Assembly: GCF_035222375.1 (NCBI RefSeq)
Contig: NC_085891.1
Coordinates: 2,170,001-2,234,000, forward strand
Length of the DNA: 64,000 nt
DNA from: Podospora pseudocomata
Taxonomy: Eukaryota > Ascomycota > Sordariomycetes > Sordariales > Podosporaceae
Reading direction: 5' to 3'
A model generated the notes under the pieces. That model ran no database searches, had not been told where the DNA came from, and worked only from the letters and a program-made list of their open reading frames with translations. The stretch's first letter is position 1. Each line of letters opens with the position of its first letter. Below are positions 49,468-61,047 of the stretch, in pieces. The position numbers and the translations under genes were made by a program.

Positions 49468-50049
49468 TTGGTGTTGTTGCTGAGCATGCGCGAGCCCTTG
49501 CTGCAAATCTTGCATGTGATCATGAACACTCTGGCCCACGACTCCTCCTCCCACAACATTGGCACCGCCGTTAGCCAGCATGCTGGCGGTTGATAGATCA
49601 ACGTGTTGTTGAAGGCCGGAGGCTCCGACTGAATGATCATCCTCCTCCATGTCGGCATCGGGTTCCGCCTCGCCGTGAGCATCCACATTGCCAAGTTCCG
49701 ATTCCATAGCGGCGGCGGCGTAGTCTTCGACGCCCATGGGAACCCCAACTCCAACTCCGACGTCCACGCCTACGTTGTCGAACACGGAATGGTCGGGCTC
49801 GGGCTTGAGCTCGTCGAGGGCGTGCTGAGCAGCGTGGGCAGCAGCCACGTAGGGCGCAGCGTGCACTCCGTACTGGGCCTGAGCCTGAGCCTGAGCCTGC
49901 TGATGGGCCTGGTGAATCTGATGGGCGGCGTGGACGTCGAGTGAGCCCGGAACAACACCACGGGTGGGGCGACCGCGTGCCGTTGGTGGCTGCGGCTTCG
50001 TCACCTTGTTCGGTCGGCCGCGCTGCGGGCGGGGGACGGTCGATGTCAT
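48546..50049 (-). CDS. DUF3716 zinc-finger-like protein with AT-hooks and polyglutamine
   Basis: Exons on the minus strand 50049-48996 and 48943-48546 give 483 aa; the 52-nt intron splits the His-Glu after the Cys cluster. The N-terminus has two RGRP cores flanked by basic residues (10-13, 25-28), as in minor-groove AT-hooks. Next come Gln-Ala repeats, an acidic stretch, and an interrupted polyglutamine/His region (about 190-222). Residues about 310-348 carry a Cys-rich motif, CKNCHKGHGPWSVCV ... CGSCANCWFNASGARC, with the spacing of DUF3716, a fungal domain thought to bind zinc. A C-terminal helical segment (about 425-460, VRSADRATRLYWQLEITAKQ) follows. The combination suggests a nuclear, DNA-associated regulator; this is inference. 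It is divergent from the DUF4419 gene. Confidence 0.88.
49382..49481 (-). repeat. CAG/CAA repeat encoding polyglutamine-histidine
   Basis: About 100 bp of GCT-type units on the plus strand, reading CAG/CAA/CAC in the DUF3716 protein. The longest pure block is near 49430-49463. Confidence 0.92.
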
Positions 50050-51082
50050 GCTCCTGTCCAGATAGGACTCTAAAAATGCCCCAAAGCTCTAGGCGGCGTG
50101 TGGTCGCAGAGCTGGTTCGGGGAAGGATTGGTGATGTCGAGCAGCTGTCGTCAGCTGTAAAGCGCGCGTTTGGGATGTCGACGTTGGAAAGGAGAGCGGG
50201 CTGAGAGCTGAGGGCTGAATGCGAGGCCTGCAGAGCGTCTGCCAGCTGCGGAGTTTTTTGCAAGACGATTGCCCAATCAGAGTTTTTTTTTTTTTTAACT
50301 CTCTTGCTCCGTTTCTGGCCCGTGCGTTGATTTGATAGCTGAGGTAGGTATCTGTATTCAATTCTCACACATTCCATTCCAGTCCGCAACTTGGACCAGC
50401 TGCTCTCATCTTATATTCATGCCTGTCAAGCTCTGTTTGGGTGCCCGTGTCTGTCATAGCACTGATTGCTGGTTATTCATTGAAGCCAGTTGAAGTTGCT
50501 CCAGGCTGGGCTGAGGAATGTTCAAGCGTTTGCCCAACATTGCTCTCTCGGTGACTAATATCTGCTCATCAGATCAGAAACCGGCAGGTTGTATCGGTAT
50601 CGGGTGTCAGCGACGCCAAGTTCGGTAGATGGCTTTGGAAGGAGACTGCCGCCCTCTGAGCCTCCAATCATGTTCTATCCATAGCTACAAATTGCCTTAT
50701 TCAGCAGCTTCCAACAAGCCACTGGTCCTGTCGATCGGTACGACATGCGGCGGCCAAGAGGGTCCTCGGTGACGAGATAGGGCTTAGTGCCGTCTATTCC
50801 AGTGATATACGCCTTTCAGAGCACAATAGCGACCGGTACTGCTCGCGTCCTTCGGCTGCGTCCCCCGAATCCCGAGCAGTCTAGATCACTCAGATGCTTC
50901 TAAAGACGGCAAGATGCACCTTCCCTGTGCCAGGTGGGGTATGGAAGACTATGTGATATCCGAGTCTTCTGTACGATTAGGGGGGCCCCCTAAACACCAT
51001 GACCTCTAGACACCGCTCTGTTGTTCTCGTCTCTCCCATCGCAACTGTTCGTCTCTAGGAAGACAGGGAGACTTCCCAAGCC
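50050..51082. promoter_or_regulatory. Divergent promoter region, DUF3716 / DUF4419 genes
   Basis: 1.0 kb between two start codons on opposite strands. A T14 run lies at 50283-50296 on the DUF3716 leader side. No gene or named site could be recognised. Confidence 0.5.
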
Positions 51083-52300
51083 ATGCCTGTCACCATCTAT
51101 CCATCAAGCCACCCCCCAGAACCTGCCCGTCTCCACCAGACTTACACACGAGTCACCTCTCCAGAGCAGCTGCTGTCATCCATCACCAGCCATGAAACAA
51201 ACACAACCTCCAGATCCTCCCCCACTCGAACGCGACCCATAATCCAGTCTTCCTTCTCAGAATCCGCATCCACTTCACCAACCACCCTCTACGCCGCCAA
51301 AAATGGCCTAGTCTACAGCTTGATAGAAGCCTACTCCAACCACCACAACCTCCTCCTCCGCCCCGACGACATCTGGCTCGCCATCCTCTCCCAGCTATCA
51401 GTCTACATCAACGCCAACGCCACCCTCCTCCAGCACCTGTTCATCCCCTCCTCCAGGAAACAGTCCTCCCCAGCCCAGAAAAAAGACCTCTACATCCCAG
51501 TCGACCTATCCCCCACCCTCAACCACGGCTCCCTAGCCCAGCAAATGGCCTCCACCCTGCTCCCCTCCTCCCTGACAAACCCGGACATAGCCCACAAGTT
51601 TTTTCTTCCCTCCTTCACCACCACAACAGAAACAGACGAAATCGCCGCCTCGATCCTGCTGATGGGCTCCATGCAAAAATACTTTGTCTACAGCTGGGGA
51701 ACCAGGTGCGGTATACCCTCAATAACCCTCCTTGGCGACCAGACCGACTGGGAGAAGATCCTCCACCGCTGTGAAGAGTTTCTCGCCTCGGGGAGATTTG
51801 GTCAGGGGGCGAGAGACTGGTGGAGAGGTGGGTTGGGTTATGTCCTTTCCAACTTTGTGAGGTCGCTTCGAGACCCGGGTGGGAAAGACACGAAGACGTT
51901 TTGGCAGAGGGTGTTGGATCGGCATGAGCCGAATGGGTCGGGCAAGACGACGTTTACGGGGTGGGTGGTCAATGGGTTTTGCTGGTGGGATGAGGAGGGG
52001 AGGCATGATCTGGGGAGGGTGCGAGGCGGGATGACTAGAGGAGAAATGCCGATGGGGTTTGGGAGGTGTCCGGTTAGCTTGTGGGATAATGGGGTCGAGG
52101 TCAAGACGGAGATGATAGCGGGGATGGTGGGGGTGAGAGTGGGTAGGATGGGGGATGTGCTGAGGAGGGTGGAGGAGGATGAGTGGCCTGGTGGGAGGCC
52201 TGAAGAAGGTGGAAGGATGCAGCCGAGAGCAGTCGGGGGGGTGACAGAAAAGATTGATACCCTTAGGCCGGAGGTGGGCTGGTTCATGTATTCGGTTTGA
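51083..52300 (+). CDS. DUF4419 family protein
   Basis: 405 aa, one exon, ATG at 51083 in context CCATGC. The sequence matches the DUF4419 layout: NGLVYSLIEAYSNHHNLLLRPDDIWLAILSQLSVYINAN near residues 75-113, then a region ending in FFLPSFTTTTETDEIAASILLMGSMQKYF, RCGIPSITLLGDQTDWEKIL, and the C-terminal GWVVNGFCWW. The biochemical function of the family is unknown. No signal peptide or clear membrane helix, so probably soluble. The first 650 nt of the coding strand are C-rich and the last 500 nt G-rich, an abrupt switch near 51760. It is divergent from the DUF3716 gene. Confidence 0.9.
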   Translation: MPVTIYPSSHPPEPARLHQTYTRVTSPEQLLSSITSHETNTTSRSSPTRTRPIIQSSFSESASTSPTTLYAAKNGLVYSLIEAYSNHHNLLLRPDDIWLAILSQLSVYINANATLLQHLFIPSSRKQSSPAQKKDLYIPVDLSPTLNHGSLAQQMASTLLPSSLTNPDIAHKFFLPSFTTTTETDEIAASILLMGSMQKYFVYSWGTRCGIPSITLLGDQTDWEKILHRCEEFLASGRFGQGARDWWRGGLGYVLSNFVRSLRDPGGKDTKTFWQRVLDRHEPNGSGKTTFTGWVVNGFCWWDEEGRHDLGRVRGGMTRGEMPMGFGRCPVSLWDNGVEVKTEMIAGMVGVRVGRMGDVLRRVEEDEWPGGRPEEGGRMQPRAVGGVTEKIDTLRPEVGWFMYSV

Positions 52301-52511
52301 ACCCTTTCAAACAACTGGTAAAAACCCTTCTGGAAAGGGGCGCTGGAACAAAATGGGACAACGACAAAAGGTAGACTGATACCACTTGTATATCATGGCG
52401 TAATGACAACCACATATTATTCCATACTTTCATTATATTACAGTCTTTGCTGCCCATCCATACATACTCCAACCTTTGATGTCCTGTTTCCTGCATTAAC
52501 CCCCCTCCCCT

Positions 52512-53667
52512 TCAAGCAGCCGCCTTCTTGACATGCGGATGCCCATTCACCCTCGCCCACCCCGCCACCTGCGCATTCATAATCCTAATCACAAAAAAGT
52601 AAATCACCGGCACCACCCACCCCACCACCGTATCCCAAACCCAATTATTCCTCTCGCTCCCCCCCAAAATCCCACACCTCATCAAATCCCCCAACGTACT
52701 AACCGTGACATTATATTGGCCCTTCTCCAACCCCTTCAACGCCCGCTCCGCCACCGTCTCCGGGCTCTCCGCCGGCTCCTCCTTCTCCAACTCGAGCGTG
52801 ATCTGCGGCTTGGTCTTGTTCTCCCTCTCCAGTCCAGGAGAAGTAATCGTCCCCGGGTAAACAACATGAATCTTGACCGGATGATCAGGATACATCCTCA
52901 ACTCCATATTCAACGTGTCCGCCAACCCCCTCAACGCCCACTTGCTCGGCGTATAAGGCCCATACCCCACAATCGCAAACAACGCCAGCATCGACGCGGT
53001 GAAAACGATGTGCTTCGGCTCCGGCTTCTGGCCGATAACCCCTGTATCCTTGGGTTTATTCTCCGGAGCGAGCCACTCCTTCAAGATGGCTCTGCTCATC
53101 TCGGCCGAACCAAAGAAATTGACATCCATGTTTCTCCGGGTGGCCGCGATGCTGTCGTTGGCGGGGTCGGCCCAGAGCATGGGGCTTGACAGGCCGGCTA
53201 TGCACCAGACGATATCGGGGGCCGCACCGGCGTTCCAGGCGATGGCTTGGGCGATGACCGACTCGGCGTAGTTGGGTTCCGAGACGTCGGCGGAGATGTA
53301 GGTGAAACGTTGCTTGGAGGGGGACCTGGCAGCGGCGGTGACTTTGACAAGGGCTTCTTCTAGGCGGCCCACGTTGCGCGAGACGAGGATGAGGGAGGCG
53401 CCTTTTTTGGCGAGGAGGATGGCGGCTGCTAGGCCCATTCCTTCTGAGGCGCCGGTTATGAGGATTGTCTATGAGGGGGAGTTAGTGAGTGAAGGGTGGG
53501 ATAAGGAGGGGTAAAGGGGGAGGAAATACCTTGCCCTCGACGGGGAAGTGGTTGGTGTTGGTGAAGAGGCCCATTTTCTTGATGAGGAAGAAGGCGAAGA
53601 AGGCAAAGGTGGCGGCTGGGCCGGCGATGTGAGGGGGGACGCCGACGCGTTGTTCGATGATGTCCAT
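52512..53667 (-). CDS. TSC10: 3-ketodihydrosphingosine reductase
   Basis: Reduces 3-ketodihydrosphingosine to dihydrosphingosine with NADPH, the second step of sphingolipid synthesis, at the ER membrane. Exons on the minus strand 53667-53530 and 53468-52512 give 364 aa. An N-terminal membrane segment (about 16-31) precedes the short-chain dehydrogenase fold: TGASEGMG nucleotide motif (51-58), and catalytic Ser205, Tyr218 and Lys222 (YTPSK). A C-terminal hydrophobic segment (VVGWVVPVIYFFVIRIM) fits ER anchoring, as in yeast Tsc10. The intron is 61 nt with CACTAAC. The usual NAG motif reads CAG (CIAGLS), common in this subfamily. It is divergent from SAS10. The coding strand is C-rich at the 5' end and G-rich in the last 490 nt. 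Confidence 0.9.
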
Positions 53668-54495
53668 TTTGAAGGGTGAATGAGATGGGGAGAAGGTGAG
53701 ATTTAAATGAAATGCGAGGTGTGATGAGAGGTTGATCTGAAGGGTGGGATTGCAGATGATGACTTCGGAATTGAGGTCCGTGGGCTCGGACTCGTCGTCT
53801 TCTCGAAGGAGAGATGACTTATGATAGCTCACTAAGTTAAGGGTATGAGACCGAGATGTTGTCTTACACCGTTGAGAAAGACGTCTTTGTTCAGGGACGC
53901 GGATCGGATTGACTTTTATGGTTCTGCAGTCTGGCACCGTGTTCCCACAGGCCCTCTGTGGGGTTGCAGCTGTCCAAGAACTCCTTCCTGCAAGCCCATT
54001 TTCCAGGCTTACCTCAGTAGGAAGGTACAAAGAGGATGGATGGTGAATGATAGGGAGAGGGCATGATGACAGAATGAAACTGGATTGAATCTTCTTAACA
54101 GATAAACTAGTTCTACCCGGCCTGTGTCTAACGGTTTTGATATCACTCAAAAAGCATGAACCCAGTGCCGTGGCGAAGCCTCACAGTGAGATCAAGCTCA
54201 CAGGTGGAGAGCTCTCATGGTGAGGGTACCGCTGAACAAGCAGCTGAAAGTGGATCTCGAAACCAGTGGAGCTCCCGGGGCTGCTGCGGGAAAGGTGGGG
54301 CGAACCCAGCCTGCAGGTTCGCTCGGTCGGTGAAGCAGCGAGAGCCAGCAGAAAAAATTCTGCCGCTTTTGAACCTTCCAAAAGTTCAACACCCAGCCAA
54401 AAGGCAGAGCACCCCACATTTGTTGGTAGCAGGCGATTTACAATTGCGCCTGGATTTTGCCAGCAATCACCTTTTCTTCACACAGATCAGTCACA
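53668..54495. promoter_or_regulatory. Divergent promoter region TSC10 / SAS10
   Basis: 828 bp between start codons on opposite strands; carries both promoters and leaders. No specific site recognised. Confidence 0.5.
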
Positions 54496-56474
54496 ATGGC
54501 CAAGAAAAGAAGAGTCTCCCGCAAGGCGGAACCGGCCGGCCCCCGCGATGTCGACGCCAAAGACGCCAGCTTGACCATCAAGACGTACCGAGATGTCGCC
54601 GACTCTGGGGATGAGTACTGGGCTGAGAAGGACCAGATCATGCTGGACAGCGAGGACGAACAACCGCGCTCGAAGCGCCTCAAGAAGGAGGACGACTTTT
54701 TAGAGGTTTCCGACGAGGAGGTTTTCCAGCAAGACGATTCCGACGAGAGCGAAGACGAAGCGCCAGCCAAGAAGGGCAAGGGCAAGAAGGTCATTGAGCA
54801 ATATTCCGAAGACGAGGAGCAGCAGGAGGGGGAAGAGGAGGGCGATGAGGGTTGGTGGGGAAATAGCAAGAAGGAATACTATGATGCCGATCAGATCGAG
54901 ACCGAGGCCGATGCTCTGGTAAGTTCACGGCGCTTTACGGCTGGGCGCGAGTGCAGGGACTGACATGTTTGTGTAGGCAGAGGAAGCAGAGGCAAAGCGT
55001 CTCCAGGCCAAGAAATTGGCCAAGATGACCGAGGAGGATTTTGCTTTCGACGAGGACGAATGGATGGCGCCAAAAGAGGAGGCTGGCGAGGACGAGGTTG
55101 TGACGGAGGTTTTGAAAGAGGTGGAAGTAAGAGAGGACATGACACCCGAGGAAAGATACAAGCTGCTCCAGTCTCGATATCCCGAGTTCGAATACCTGGT
55201 GGACGAGTTCGCAGAACTGCAGCCCGTTCTTTCGGAATTACAAAAGGACGCCGTTGGAAAGCCTGCCAAGTCACTAGAGGTTGTCAAGTCTTGGATTCTG
55301 GGGTGCTACGTCGCCTCGCTGGCTAGTTATTTTGCTCTTCTCACATCACCAACAAGGGACGGGAATGGTGCTGCGGCAACGCTCAGCCCATCAGAACTCA
55401 GAGACCACGAAGTTATGGGGACTTTGATGGAGTGCAGAGAGGCCTGGCTCAAGGTGAAACAGTTCAGACCAGCCAAACCTGCCGCCTCAAAAACGGGCAT
55501 GCTTTCGCCACCAGAAGAGGAGGACGAGGAGATGCTCGACATCGACGAGCCGGCCAAGAAGAGGAAGTCGAAGCTCTCTAAGGCCGAGATCAGGGCCAAG
55601 GAGAAGAAGGAGGCCGACAAGGCGAGGAAAGCCAAGGCGGTCGAGAAGTCTTTGGCTGACCTGTCCACTCTTCTCGAGAGCGGCAAGAAGGCCGCCAAGG
55701 AGGATGCTGCTCGCGCTGCGCCAACAAACGGTGCGGATATGAACGAAGACTATTCCGACTTTGGCGAGGAGGATGCTTTGGACGAACATACTGCTGCCGA
55801 CAAGGCCAAGCGCAAGAAGAGCTTGAAGTTCTATACTTCGCAAATCGTACAAAAGGCCAACAAGCGTGCTGGGGCTGGTCGCGACGCCGGTGGTGATATG
55901 GATATTCCTTATCGTGAGCGTTTGGTAAGTCTTTACGTCTGCATATCCTACTTTTCAGTTGGTGGAACTAACATTATCACAGAGGGATCGCCAAGCACGC
56001 CTGAACGCTGAGGCTGAACGCCGCGGCAAGAAGGACAGCAAATTCGGCGCCGGCGCTGAGCTGGGCGGTGACGACAGCGAAGGTGATGAGACCACAGCCA
56101 AGCAGGTCCGCGACGACGAGGACGAGTACTACGACATGGTGGCTCAGAAGACACAGCAGAAGAAGGCCGACAAGGCGGCGCGCTTCGAGGCGCTGGCACA
56201 GGCGAAGAAGGACGAGCGCATTGTGGAACAGCAGGAGCTCGGCCCAGACGGCAAGCGCCAGATCACATACCAGATCCAGAAGAACAAGGGCTTGACGCCG
56301 CACAGGAAGAAGGAGGTGCGCAACCCGCGTGTGAAGAAGAGGATGAAGTACGAGGAGAAGAAGAAGAAGCTCAAGAGCGTGCGGGCTGTGTACAAGGGCG
56401 GCGAGGGCAAGGGTGGCTATCAGGGAGAGTTGTCTGGTATCAAGACGAATCTCGTCAAGAGTACCAAGTTGTAG
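54496..56474 (+). CDS. SAS10: Sas10/Utp3, U3 snoRNP small-subunit processome component
   Basis: Nucleolar factor for 18S rRNA processing within the small-subunit processome. Exons 54496-54918, 54977-55924, 55983-56474 give 620 aa, all joined at phase 0. Starts MAKKRRVSRK, followed by a highly acidic, Ser-rich region. Residues about 205-290 (LVDEFAELQPVLSELQ ... SWILGCYVASLASYFALL) form the Sas10/Utp3/C1D domain. The C-terminal 75 residues (RQITYQIQKNKGLTPHRKKE, NPRVKKRMKYEEK, GYQGELSGIKTNLVKS) are the Sas10 C-terminal domain. Introns of 58 nt each have CTGAC or CTAAC branch sites. It shares a divergent promoter region with TSC10, and tRNA-Gln lies 178 bp downstream. Confidence 0.95.
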
Positions 56475-56652
56475 ATGCATTAATGGCGAATATATGGGCG
56501 TTTTGTATCCCAAGGTGGTTTGTTTTCCAGGGATTGTTTCTGCGTGAGAGCCCAAAATCAAGATACTTTTGGGATTCTACATGTGATGAAAATGCGTAAG
56601 ACAACATAAGTTGAAACGCAGACATCTTATTCTATCCAACAGGAGATCACAA
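56475..56652 (+). other. 3' region of SAS10
   Basis: Short AT-rich spacer between the SAS10 stop codon and tRNA-Gln, probably the SAS10 3' untranslated region. Confidence 0.45.
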
Positions 56653-56724
56653 GGTTGTATAGTGTAGCGGTTAGCACCCCAGATTCTGATTCTGGTAACC
56701 CCGGTTCGATTCCGGGTACGACCT
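56653..56724 (+). tRNA. tRNA-Gln (anticodon CUG)
   Basis: 72 nt without intron. The acceptor stem GGTTGTA pairs with TACGACC (one G-U), the D-stem is GTGT/GCAC, the anticodon stem CCAGA/TCTGG holds loop TTCTGAT with anticodon CTG (reads CAG), and the T-arm is CCCGG-TTCGATT-CCGGG, with T as discriminator base. Typical fungal tRNA-Gln. A T-rich stretch just after the 3' end would suit Pol III termination. Confidence 0.96.
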
Positions 56725-57704
56725 CATTCTTTTGCTTTTCAGCACCTCATTCCATGAGAATTATTGCTGATAATTTTCTCCATCCATCAGTCACCGTCTA
56801 TGATTTTCCGCATTTCTTTTTGCTCAGTATCCTCCGTCCTCCGTTGCCTCATGGTGTTAGTGTATTCTTGCTCCCCAAATAGATGTCGTGAGATAAGAAT
56901 GATGTCTTAAAGCCCAAAACCTGGAGCAAATGTCAGTTTCACCGCTTGGGGTTCTTAAAGTATCCAATCAAGTACTTCATAATAATCCAGGATTCTCGAA
57001 TCCTTCTCCGTCCAGGAGATGATCGTCCTCACCTTTGTTCAACCGTTGGTGTTAGATAAAGCTCGGCAAGTATGACGTCATATCGAAAATTCCTTCACCA
57101 ACGTCATCCCAACGGTCTTCGAAATACATATCAGCTCCGGACGGCTTAACACTGTACCTTTCACACAGTCTAATGAATGCATTTCCGACTGCTAGCCCTG
57201 AGGAGAATAGGTACAATCTCGAGCATCTGGTTCAACGAGCGTTGAACAGAGAGTCCAGATTCATCTTCTTGATATCCTGTGGAATGCGATGATGGCAAAC
57301 GCAGGCTCGGCGATGATCAGGTCTTGGCTGGATCTCCCAATGGCACCAGAGTTCCTTCTCGGTTGCGCCATTGAAAGATCGGAAGAGCATGCCGTTCAGG
57401 TGTCTGATAAGGTAAAGGAACTGGGCGTGGGACGGACTAGCAAACCAGTAAGCGTGACTGGCTCCTGGCAACCGCCTACGTCACGTCCCTTCCCGACTTG
57501 AGGATGCATGTCGGTGCGATGAGGTCGTGCTTTCCATGGGTTTCACCAGCTCATTTATAGCAGCATATAAACTGTTGGCTTTCTTGCTTGGCAGCTCTTT
57601 TGTTCTATTCCACAAACTGACCCGAGAGAGAGTCGTGAACCATACCGTCACCACCACCAACAAACTACAGCATCTCACTCTAGCAAGGATATTTCACGGC
57701 CAGC
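56725..57704. other. Intergenic region upstream of the hydrophilic protein gene
   Basis: About 1 kb with no recognisable gene; the right part is the promoter and leader of the next gene. Confidence 0.5.
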
Positions 57705-58879
57705 ATGGAGACCATTAACACTATCAAAGACGCCGCTACCAAGGCTATTTGGGGCGATCCCGAAGCCCACAAGGAGCCAGTCTCTGGACGCATGGGCAAC
57801 ACCGCTGCTGGCGAGCCATACGATGCCGGCAACATTGAATCAACCTCTACTGCTCTCAAGACCACCAACCCCAACCCGGAAGTCGAACCTATCAACACTC
57901 CTCTGAAGACAGAGAACACGGACAAGGTTGTCACCAACGCCGAGTTCAACAAGAACGCCAACCCTTCAGCTACTAGTGTTGAGCTTCCCCCGGCCACGCC
58001 CTCCGAGAAGCCCAGCGCCACGACCACCGCCGTCACAACCAAGGACGATGCCGATTCCAGCAAACCAGACACCAACCCCGCCGCAGCCCAGCCGTCATCC
58101 AATATCCCGGGCGACTCGACCCACGCTCAGAACGACACTCGTGCTCCCACTAACCCACTTGCGGTTCACCACTCCGTCGGCGAGACCGGCAAGCCTGATG
58201 CCAAGAAGAATGTTGACGACAGCGGGGATGGAGTCGACAAGTCTGACAACCCCGTCAAGATCGATGGTCCTGGCCCACGACCCTTGGAGGTGGTAGCCAA
58301 GGAACATGGTGGTGATGCCGGTGCTAAGGCTAGAGATGAGAGGAAGGGACAGAGGTCAAGCAGCGTCGACACCCAAGAGGACCACGAGGATGGGACGGGG
58401 GAGCTGTACGTTCGCAGCAGTGGGCTGAAGGCTGATGGCGGTGACTTTGATGCTGCCGCGCCGGGTGCTGGGAAGGAGGCTGATCGTATGTATTCACAGC
58501 ACCAACCCTTTGTTTGATGTATGCTGACATGATACCAGGTCTTATGGAGGAAGAGAAGCGCCACCCCCACCACCGTGAGACAACCACGGACAAGCACAGT
58601 GATAAGAAGCACCACATCTCTCTGCCCCATCATAAGAAGAAGGACAGCGGGTATGAGCATGGTGTTGAGGATGGCAAGGCCAAGGAGAGTGTTGCGGAGG
58701 ACCACACTGGGAATGGATCTGCTACCACGACCCATGACAAGCATGTTCCTGAGGAGGAGGTTGCGCACAATTGGGACTTGAAGTCGACGAAGCCGGCGGA
58801 TTTGGAGCACAAGGAGAAGACGAGCTTGAAGGATAAGATTAAGCAGAAGTTGCACCGGGGGTCTGTTGGGTCTAACTAA
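57705..58879 (+). CDS. Hydrophilic conserved fungal protein (often labelled glycine-rich cell-wall-like)
   Basis: Exons 57705-58485 and 58539-58879 give 373 aa; the 53-nt intron (GTATGT...CCAG, CTGAC branch) joins EADR-LMEEEKR. The N-terminus METINTIKDAATKAIWG and the EPVSGRMGNTAAGEPYDAGN motif are shared by a pezizomycotine family. The centre is low-complexity Thr/Pro/Asn/Lys. A second block, GELYVRSSGLKADGGDFDAA ending in PGAGKEADRLMEE, is also conserved. The tail is His/Lys-rich and ends with an amphipathic SLKDKIKQKLHRG. No signal peptide or membrane helix, so database names implying a cell-wall role are doubtful. The extreme hydrophilicity resembles stress-protectant proteins; this is inference. 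Confidence 0.82.
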
Positions 58880-59064
58880 GGTGGTGAGGAATGAAGGAAT
58901 GATGCTGCCATGGGATAAGGTTGATGACTTGCGGGTTATGAAGCTATGAGTATCTTTATCTTTGTTTGTTTTTCTCTTTCTGTATCAATATCCCCAGCTA
59001 TCTGTCTTGAGTCTTGACCAAATAAAAGAGCATTTCCTTCAAATAAACTCCATCGAAGCAAGAG
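58880..59064. other. Spacer between hydrophilic protein gene and tRNA-Leu
   Basis: 185 bp, probably the 3' untranslated region of the preceding gene. Nothing else seen. Confidence 0.4.
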
Positions 59065-59192
59065 GGCCAGATGGCCGAGCGGTCTAAGGCGCCACGTTAA
59101 GGTGAAAATCTTGATATCAACTCCACATTCGCTAGGATGTGAGAAGTTCCGTGGTCTCGTAAGGGGCGTGAGTTCGAATCTCACTCTGGTCA
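59065..59192 (+). tRNA. tRNA-Leu (anticodon AAG) with 46-nt intron
   Basis: Acceptor stem GGCCAGA pairs with TCTGGTC (one G-U) and discriminator A, as in leucine tRNAs. D-arm GCC-GAGCGGTCTAA-GGC. Anticodon stem CCACG/CGTGG with anticodon AAG at 59099-59101. The intron is 59103-59148, at the canonical position one base after the anticodon. A long variable arm (TCTC...GGGGC), expected for tRNA-Leu, and T-arm GTGAG-TTCGAAT-CTCAC complete it. After splicing 82 nt remain. Confidence 0.95.
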
Positions 59193-59471
59193 ATGAATTG
59201 TCTTTTGCATTTCTTTGCCATGGGTTTATTTTATTTTTGGGAGTTGCAGGTGAGATTTTCGAAGGTGTTGATTTTTACTGTTTTGGTGTAGAAGTCTTGG
59301 AGGTGGTGGTGTGCAAATTTGCAGGTATTATGTGTAGTATTCAGGGGTATTAACTATCAACGCAACCACAGAGTCGCAGCCGGTGTACCAAAAGAAAACT
59401 ATATGCCAGGTCATTATCCAAATCCGTCGTTATTCATCATCTTCGTTTATTTCGTCCCGAGAGATGCGCAA
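59193..59471. other. Spacer between tRNA-Leu and the SGNH hydrolase gene
   Basis: 279 bp without a recognisable feature; holds the 3' end of the leftward SGNH hydrolase gene. Confidence 0.4.
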
Positions 59472-61047
<1,576 letters not shown>

